Assembly (NCBI GenBank): GCA_964642545.1
Contig: CAZXQU010000040.1
Location: 1 to 28,218 of the forward strand
Source of the DNA: QYOJ01 sp964642545
GTDB taxonomy: Bacteria; Bacteroidota; Bacteroidia; Bacteroidales; FEN-979
Direction: 5' to 3'
Length of the DNA stretch: 28,218 bases
Positions 24,230 through 28,218 of the stretch are shown here, piece by piece. The position numbers were made by a program, and so were the translations under genes. Each line of letters begins with the position of its first letter. Within the stretch, counting starts at the first letter, position 1. The notes under the pieces were generated by a model that ran no database searches, was not told the DNA's origin, and saw nothing but the letters and a program-made list of their open reading frames with translations.

Positions 24230-25164
24230 CGTTCCACTTTCAGGCTTGAGACAGCCGATTCGATTTTGAGGATGATGGTATTGGTCCCTTCTGGATAATT
24301 GGCGGTTTGATAAACACCATCACCTTTATTGATAAAGCCCTCAAAGTCGCGGCTCACCAGAACCGATTCGGAATGGATCTCGCATGCCGACTCTTTGGGT
24401 ATTTTTACCTCCATAGAAGCAGCACCGGCACTATAACTCATATAGGTAAGAGGCTGAAGCGACCCGAGTTTGATCTCCAGTGATGCTGCCCCGGCTTCGA
24501 TCTTAGCTGTATCTATTCTGAAATCGCTCAGATCCATCTTAACGGAGGCTGCCCCGATGTCGAAATCCAGGTCCCAAACCATGTCACGGTTTAGGTTGAT
24601 TTCGACGTTATTTTTCTTCACTCTTCGAACTTTTCGGTTTTTCGCAAGACTAATATTGATTTGGGTCTTCCCGTCAACTTTGCTCGTTGTCAGGGAATAA
24701 TCACCGATATCCCCCTCTTTCCTGAATGATAGCATCTCTGATGTTTCACCATCGATTTTGAATTTTCCGGCTGCTGCGTCCATCTTCAGGACAGCTTTAT
24801 GCGGGACGGTATCCATATCAACAGTCAGGATTTGTGTGCTGTATGAGAAGGTTCGGTTGCTATTGCTGTCATCTTCATCCCAGTCGTCAGCCCAGCTCCA
24901 GTCGTTATCGTGAATCGAAAACGACCACCGGGGTTCAGTTATCTGGTTGAAGAAGATAAAAGAGAGGCCGATAAACGCGATGACCAGGATAAACTTAATC
25001 AAATCTTTAATCGGAAGAATAGAGATACCCCAGAAGATGAATATCAGAGGCCAGAGTCGCCATATACTTACCCAATGGAAATCGAGCCAGCCGAAGTTGC
25101 TGAACAGAAAGAGGAGACCAATCGCAATGAGGATCAGTGCCCAAAAAAGATTGCGGAATTTCAT
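24223..25164 (-). CDS. LiaF-like membrane protein with beta-rich C terminus
   Basis: A 313-residue protein. The N-terminal quarter has three or four short membrane helices (FWALILIAIGLLFLFSNF, the WRLWPLIFIFWGIS signature of LiaI/LiaF-type segments, and FILVIAFIGLSFIFF). The rest is a repetitive beta domain with alternating Ala-Ala-Ser turns (GAASVKMDLS, GAASLEIKLG, AGAASMEVKI), matching the toast-rack fold of LiaF and related stress proteins. LiaF tunes the cell-envelope stress response of LiaRS in Firmicutes; in Bacteroidota the role is not established. It lies 11 bases after the PspC gene, so the pair is an operon for envelope stress or membrane integrity. Confidence 0.82.
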   Translation of the reverse strand: MKFRNLFWALILIAIGLLFLFSNFGWLDFHWVSIWRLWPLIFIFWGISILPIKDLIKFILVIAFIGLSFIFFNQITEPRWSFSIHDNDWSWADDWDEDDSNSNRTFSYSTQILTVDMDTVPHKAVLKMDAAAGKFKIDGETSEMLSFRKEGDIGDYSLTTSKVDGKTQINISLAKNRKVRRVKKNNVEINLNRDMVWDLDFDIGAASVKMDLSDFRIDTAKIEAGAASLEIKLGSLQPLTYMSYSAGAASMEVKIPKESACEIHSESVLVSRDFEGFINKGDGVYQTANYPEGTNTIILKIESAVSSLKVERY

Positions 25165-25175
25165 AATATATCTGT

Positions 25176-25613
25176 TTAATCTTGTTTCTTTGACGGTCTG
25201 CCATATGCATTGAAAAGCAGGGCAATACCTATAACTATCAGGATAATGGGCCAGAGATCTCCGAAATCAAGTCGGGGAATAAACTGGTCGGCCAGGAAAA
25301 TTGCTCCAAGCGTGATCAGGACTAATCCTCCAATAAGGTTTCCTTTTTGTTTGGATTCCTGGGTTGGCTTTTTTGGTGTTTCTTGTGATTCCATAGTTGT
25401 TGAATTTTGGGTTTGATTGATTTCCCTGGGGCCATCGGGTGTGACGATCCAGAGGATGATGTAAATGAGTACTGCGCCACCTCCGACAACGGCAAAGATT
25501 ACGAAGAGTAGTCTTACCAAGAGAGGATCTAATTTAAAATAGGTTGCGAGCCCTGAAGCCACTCCTCCAATCACTCTGTCAGTTGTACTTCTGTAAAGTC
25601 GTTTTGGTTCCAT
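25176..25613 (-). CDS. PspC-domain membrane protein
   Basis: A 145-residue protein. Residues 1-62 are a PspC domain (RLYRSTTDRVIGGVASGLA, YFKLDPLLVRLLF, then a membrane helix ending IILWIVTPDGP). A polar linker rich in Gln, Lys and Thr follows (65-90), then a second pair of hydrophobic segments with the DLWPIILIVIGIALLF signature shared with LiaI/LiaF-type proteins. PspC senses membrane stress in the phage-shock system; here no pspA is nearby. It is first in an operon with the LiaF-like gene and has a promoter-like sequence upstream (25641-25672). Confidence 0.87.
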   Translation of the reverse strand: MEPKRLYRSTTDRVIGGVASGLATYFKLDPLLVRLLFVIFAVVGGGAVLIYIILWIVTPDGPREINQTQNSTTMESQETPKKPTQESKQKGNLIGGLVLITLGAIFLADQFIPRLDFGDLWPIILIVIGIALLFNAYGRPSKKQD

Positions 25614-25640
25614 AGCAGGAGAATTTTATTGTTTAGGCCT

Positions 25641-25672
25641 CAAAAGTATAGTGGAATCAAAACGGTAGCAAC
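25641..25672 (-). promoter_or_regulatory. Predicted Bacteroidota promoter of the PspC-LiaF-like operon
   Basis: The minus strand has GTTG (25669-25672), a 20-base spacer, then TACTTTTG (25641-25648), a full match to the -7 TAnnTTTG. The -33 differs from TTTG in one base. It ends 27 bases before the PspC start at 25613. Confidence 0.5.
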
Positions 25673-25724
25673 AGATCTCCGTCTAGTGCCGGGATTCTCT
25701 CGACCAAACAGGGGAATAGGTCGT

Positions 25725-26558
25725 TTAGAAGTCGTTGCTCTCTTTCATCCTCAACTGTTTCCTGGCATAGATCCTGGAAGAGACGCTAACACTCAACTCA
25801 AAAAGGAAGTAAAGTGGGATAGCAACAATGAGTTGTGAAAAAATGTCGGGACTTGGAGTAATGATACCTGCAATGATGAGAATTGCTATCAATGTATGTT
25901 TCCTGTATTTTTTCAGGTAGGCAGGTGTGATGATTCCGGCTTTCGTCAGGAAGATAACTATAATAGGAAGTTCAAACAGCAATCCCATTAACAGAGTCAT
26001 CATGGTGACAGATCCGGTATAGGATGAGAGGGCGATCTGGTTCGTTACCATTTCACTGACCTGGTATCCTCCCAGAAAGTTCACCATCAATGGGACGACA
26101 ATAAAATAGGAGAAGAGGACCCCTGTTAAAAAGAGAAAGGAGATGATAAATACTCCACCCTGAGTATGTTTTACCTCCTCATCGGTAAGACCTGGTTTGA
26201 TGAAACGCCAGAATTGCCAGACAACAAAAGGCATCGCCACAATTAGCCCTGCAACAAAGGAGATCGTCATGTGCGACATAAACTGGCCGGCCAGGTTGAT
26301 GTTGATGATTTGAAATGAGGATGGGTCGATGCAGAGAGATGTCATGGATGTAACTTCGGCCAGTTTGCAAAGAAGCCGATAGGTGATGAAGCTTTTCTCC
26401 TTGGGTGCAAGTAAAATATGGTCGAACAAAATCTCTTTAAAGATAAAGGCAACGATTCCACACACAGCAATGGCAACGACACTCCATATCAGTGTACTTC
26501 GGAGCTCATCCAGATGCTCCCAGAAAGTCATTTCGCGAACGTCCTTTTTTTTGGTCAT
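25725..26558 (-). CDS. tatC: Sec-independent protein translocase subunit TatC
   Basis: A 277-residue TatC, the six-helix receptor of the twin-arginine pathway that binds RR signal peptides of folded proteins. MTFWEHLDELRSTLIW is the invariant N-terminal motif; six helices follow with the conserved FVVWQFWRFIKPGLTDEE loop (cytoplasmic Pro and Glu) and VFIISFLFLTGVLFSYF. Three ATGs lie within 18 bases: 26573 (in frame, five residues longer), 26565 (out of frame) and 26558. I choose 26558 because a -7-like TAATTTTG lies only 2 bases upstream of 26573, which would put the transcript start inside the longer form; 26573 remains possible. TatA/B are not in the window. Divergent from the flavodoxin gene. 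Confidence 0.93.
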   Translation of the reverse strand: MTKKKDVREMTFWEHLDELRSTLIWSVVAIAVCGIVAFIFKEILFDHILLAPKEKSFITYRLLCKLAEVTSMTSLCIDPSSFQIININLAGQFMSHMTISFVAGLIVAMPFVVWQFWRFIKPGLTDEEVKHTQGGVFIISFLFLTGVLFSYFIVVPLMVNFLGGYQVSEMVTNQIALSSYTGSVTMMTLLMGLLFELPIIVIFLTKAGIITPAYLKKYRKHTLIAILIIAGIITPSPDIFSQLIVAIPLYFLFELSVSVSSRIYARKQLRMKESNDF

Positions 26559-26604
26559 GGGGTCATGGGGCATCCAAAATTACAAATTCCGGGCAATAAA
26601 ACAT

Positions 26605-26612
26605 TAACTTTG
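26605..26612 (+). promoter_or_regulatory. Candidate -7 element (TAACTTTG) of the flavodoxin gene
   Basis: TAACTTTG matches TAnnTTTG, 18 bases before the start at 26631. The surrounding ATTAACTTTGC string is a form seen at many Bacteroidota starts. No -33 TTTG at standard spacing. Confidence 0.45.
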
Positions 26613-26630
26613 CTACCCTAAAAAATTACC

Positions 26631-27116
26631 ATGGCAACACTCATCATCTATATGACTTCGCACGGCTGTGCTGAAAAAGCTGCAGGGATGATACGCAACC
26701 AGATTCCGGGAGAGATGACCTTGATTAACCTGGAGAATTTTGAGGTCCCCCCATTGGTAAAATTTGACACCGTGATTATCGGAGGTTCAATCCGGATTGG
26801 TAATATCCAAAAAAAGATCAGGAAATTTTGTGAAAAAAATATCGATCAACTACTTTCCAAGAAAACAGGCCTTTTTATCTGTTGCATGTTTGAGGGCGAT
26901 ACGGCTCTGGAGCAGTTTAACAGCGCTTTTCCTGAAGCGTTAAGGATGAATTCAACGGCAACTGGTCTCTTTGGAGGGGAACTCGAATTTGAAAAGATGA
27001 ATGCCTTTGAACGGATGATCATTAAGCAGGTAGCCAACATCTCCGTTGACGTCTCAAAATTTAACAAGCAGGCAGTGAAGGAGTTTGCGGAAAGGATCCG
27101 CGATGCTGGATTCTAG
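26631..27116 (+). CDS. Flavodoxin-fold protein, HemG-like
   Basis: A 161-residue flavodoxin of the group that includes menaquinone-dependent protoporphyrinogen oxidase HemG. The FMN phosphate loop is IIYMTSHGCAEKAA (the usual T/SxTG form is changed to TSHG), the second loop is TVIIGGSIRIGNI, and the third region is GLFICCMFEGD, followed by the GLFGGELEFEKMNAFERMI segment typical of this family near the C terminus. HemG oxidises protoporphyrinogen IX with FMN and quinone; whether this protein does so is uncertain, as the family is also used for other redox roles. No heme genes are next to it. Divergent from tatC by 57 bases. Confidence 0.82.
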   Translation: MATLIIYMTSHGCAEKAAGMIRNQIPGEMTLINLENFEVPPLVKFDTVIIGGSIRIGNIQKKIRKFCEKNIDQLLSKKTGLFICCMFEGDTALEQFNSAFPEALRMNSTATGLFGGELEFEKMNAFERMIIKQVANISVDVSKFNKQAVKEFAERIRDAGF

Positions 27117-27117
27117 T

Positions 27118-27163
27118 TTCGGGTTTGACTTCGCCGAGCTCCGCTTCGCTCCGGTTCGGGTTT
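27118..27163. repeat. GC-rich segment flanked by a 9-base direct repeat
   Basis: TTCGGGTTT occurs at 27118-27126 and 27155-27163, flanking 28 GC-rich bases (CGCCGAGCTCCGCTTCGCTC core). It immediately follows the flavodoxin stop codon. Its composition differs from the AT-rich surroundings, suggesting a small inserted repeat unit. Confidence 0.4.
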
Positions 27164-27173
27164 CAAGGTTTTT

Positions 27174-27232
27174 ACCACATTAGACACAGAAGATCACAAT
27201 AGTCCTATTGTGTCCTATGTGCCTAATGTGGT
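27174..27232. repeat. Imperfect inverted repeat between convergent genes
   Basis: A left arm (27174-27202) and a right arm (27205-27232) are complementary over about 24 of 28 positions with a 2-base loop; both ends read ACCACATTAG on their own strand and the inner ends CACAATAG. It lies between the convergent flavodoxin and isochorismatase genes and could act as a bidirectional terminator or be a dispersed miniature element. A run of four CCTGAC units (27254, 27261, 27269, 27277) follows. Confidence 0.7.
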
Positions 27233-27286
27233 TCATTTCTAATTTTCTAATTTCCTGACCCCTGACCCCCTGACTTCCTGACTCTT

Positions 27287-27883
27287 CTACTCAGAAGTAT
27301 TCTCCAACAGCAACTTCATAGCATCCCACGAGATGGTACTGGTGAATTCCTGAACAGCTTTGGTCAAATCGGCATCGTGGCTGAGCAGGGCATTTTTCAG
27401 CATAAAAACCTCGTAATCATGATCATTGGCGCCGATGTAGGTTGCCAGTACACAGCCCGTAGCACTCAGTCCGCAAAGGAACAGAGTATTGATTCCCTTG
27501 GCCTGAAGGAGGCTGTCGAGGTTGGTCTTATTGAAGGCGTTTCCGTAGGTCTTGATTACCATGGGATCGCTCTCTTCAATTTTGAACACGGTGTCGAAGG
27601 CAAATTCCTCGGTGCCTGGGGCAGGACCCCATTTTAGATCGCTGTGGTAAACCCTTATCACAGGGAGTTTGTAATGGCGGAAAAGCATCATGTACCAGTT
27701 GATGTAATCCGGCGCATCCTTCTGGTCTTTTTCCGACATCATTGGCATGAATTGGTTCTGGACATCGATTAGCACCAGGGCTGCTTTCATCGGTGTTTTT
27801 TCGGGTTGATTTTCTTCACTCTCCTGGGCGAACACAGGGACGATAAAGAGGGCGGCAAAGAAAAGCGTGACAATCTTTTTCAT
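27287..27883 (-). CDS. Secreted isochorismatase-family cysteine hydrolase
   Basis: A 198-residue hydrolase of the isochorismatase-like superfamily, which cleaves amide or ester bonds with an Asp-Lys-Cys triad. All three residues are present: D40 (VLIDVQNQF), K111 (MVIKTYGNAF) and C144 (LCGLSATGCVLAT). The N terminus (MKKIVTLFFAALFIVPVFAQ) is a clear signal peptide with cleavage before Q20 or E21, unusual for this normally cytoplasmic family. Substrate unknown; nicotinamidase-like metal ligands are not evident. A TTTG-N20-TAAACTTG promoter-like pair lies upstream. Confidence 0.88.
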   Translation of the reverse strand: MKKIVTLFFAALFIVPVFAQESEENQPEKTPMKAALVLIDVQNQFMPMMSEKDQKDAPDYINWYMMLFRHYKLPVIRVYHSDLKWGPAPGTEEFAFDTVFKIEESDPMVIKTYGNAFNKTNLDSLLQAKGINTLFLCGLSATGCVLATYIGANDHDYEVFMLKNALLSHDADLTKAVQEFTSTISWDAMKLLLENTSE

Positions 27884-27899
27884 GGGGATATTTTTTTGA

Positions 27900-27931
27900 C
27901 AAGTTTACAGGTTTAATCCTCGGCATACAAA
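27900..27931 (-). promoter_or_regulatory. Predicted promoter of the isochorismatase-family gene
   Basis: The minus strand has TTTG (27928-27931), a 20-base spacer, then TAAACTTG (27900-27907), which differs from TAnnTTTG at one base. It ends 16 bases before the start codon at 27883. This is one of only two places in the window where both boxes are found at the right spacing. Confidence 0.48.
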
Positions 27932-28095
27932 CGGATTTGTTAAAGTGAATGCTTTTATCGGCAAGAAGATTAAAATTATCTGTGAATCCTGGACTAGTTG
28001 ATTTTTTTATTATTAAAAGCCAGCTAATGAGACGGGTGTCAGTTTGCATGGAGACAATATTTCTTCCAGATCCAACCTTTATCTTTATTTATCTG

Positions 28096-28103
28096 TATAT
28101 TTG
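28096..28103 (+). promoter_or_regulatory. Candidate -7 element (TATATTTG) for the last gene
   Basis: TATATTTG matches TAnnTTTG, 46 bases upstream of the start at 28150. No -33 TTTG lies at the expected distance. The rest of the 266-base gap between 27884 and 28149 is AT-rich and holds no convincing small gene. Confidence 0.42.
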
Positions 28104-28149
28104 TGTTGAGAAACATAACACCTTATTTATTTACCAAAACTTATGATCT

Positions 28150-28218
28150 ATGAAAAAAGTTTATGTATTACTGCTGTTTGTTGCCTTGTCGGGTGTGACA
28201 TTCGGACAGGGGTTTATT
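28150..28218 (+). CDS. Secreted protein, N-terminal fragment (runs off window)
   Basis: Only the first 23 codons are visible. They encode a signal peptide: a basic start (MKKVYV), a hydrophobic core (LLLFVALSGV) and a cleavage-type end (TFGQGF), of the kind found on Bacteroidota periplasmic, outer-membrane or type IX-secreted proteins. A -7-like TATATTTG lies 46 bases upstream. The mature protein is outside the window, so no function can be given. Confidence 0.75.
   Translation, partial: MKKVYVLLLFVALSGVTFGQGFI

Noticed and set aside
26575..26582. TAATTTTG on the minus strand as a tatC promoter
   Set aside because: It matches TAnnTTTG but sits 2 bases from the first possible ATG with no -33 box; used only as weak support for the shorter start.
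28050..28095. Possible -33 box for the last gene
   Set aside because: No TTTG or TTG at 18-21 bases before TATATTTG; the nearest TTTG is over 40 bases away.
1..28218. CRISPR arrays, tRNA, rRNA and transposase genes
   Set aside because: No regularly spaced identical repeats, no tRNA arm or CCA pattern, no rRNA conserved strings and no transposase motifs were seen on either strand.

Overview
The window is a densely coded chromosomal stretch of a member of the Bacteroidota, most likely an environmental Bacteroidales-type lineage. The evidence is an energy-transducing TonB of the Bacteroidetes type, several -7 promoter elements of the TAnnTTTG class, weak Shine-Dalgarno sequences, many small secreted proteins and lipoproteins, and the families of intergenic repeats. 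Lineage below phylum is inference. No rRNA, tRNA, CRISPR array, transposase or phage gene was seen, and no gene-free gap exceeds 300 bases.

Layout. Positions 1-1170 (+): an S4-domain RNA-binding protein cut by the window edge, then TonB. 1214-1450 (-): a small secreted Lys/Cys-rich protein. 1550-4547 (-): a membrane histidine kinase overlapping a REC-PAS-kinase-REC hybrid. 4700-5152 (-) dtd and 5221-5937 (+) pdxJ are divergent housekeeping genes. 6039-9974 (+): secreted M19 dipeptidase, PrsW-like membrane protease, an unknown single-pass protein, a 37-residue membrane microprotein and an adenosine deaminase-like enzyme. 9983-10076: a large inverted repeat that supplies or abuts the stop codons of both flanking genes. 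10074-14045 (-): a very large ABCG-type transporter and an unknown lipoprotein, separated by a 38-bp perfect palindrome. 14133-15080 (-): a zinc-dependent dehydrogenase.

15179-19594 (+) is a compact signalling cassette: an NMT1/THI5-like solute-binding lipoprotein, a Cache-HAMP histidine kinase whose start overlaps it, and a REC-PP2C (SpoIIE) response-regulator phosphatase. No transporter permease or ATPase is present, so the binding protein is more likely a sensor subunit than a transporter part.

19563-23343 (-) is the most interesting locus: a tight operon of a KamA-family radical-SAM/PLP aminomutase, two different D-Ala-D-Ala-ligase-like ATP-grasp enzymes and a GNAT acetyltransferase. The aminomutase keeps the two aspartates that hold the side-chain amine of lysine in lysine 2,3-aminomutase. 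The set reads like a pathway that makes a beta-amino acid, joins it to one or two partners by amide bonds and N-acetylates the product; the product is unknown.

23453-28218: alpha/beta hydrolase, a PspC/LiaF-like envelope-stress pair, TatC divergent from a HemG-like flavodoxin, a second inverted repeat, a secreted isochorismatase-fold hydrolase, and the first 23 codons of a secreted protein running off the end. Several repeat families (9983-10076, 13140-13190 with a decayed relative at 8307-8334, 27174-27232) sit at gene junctions.
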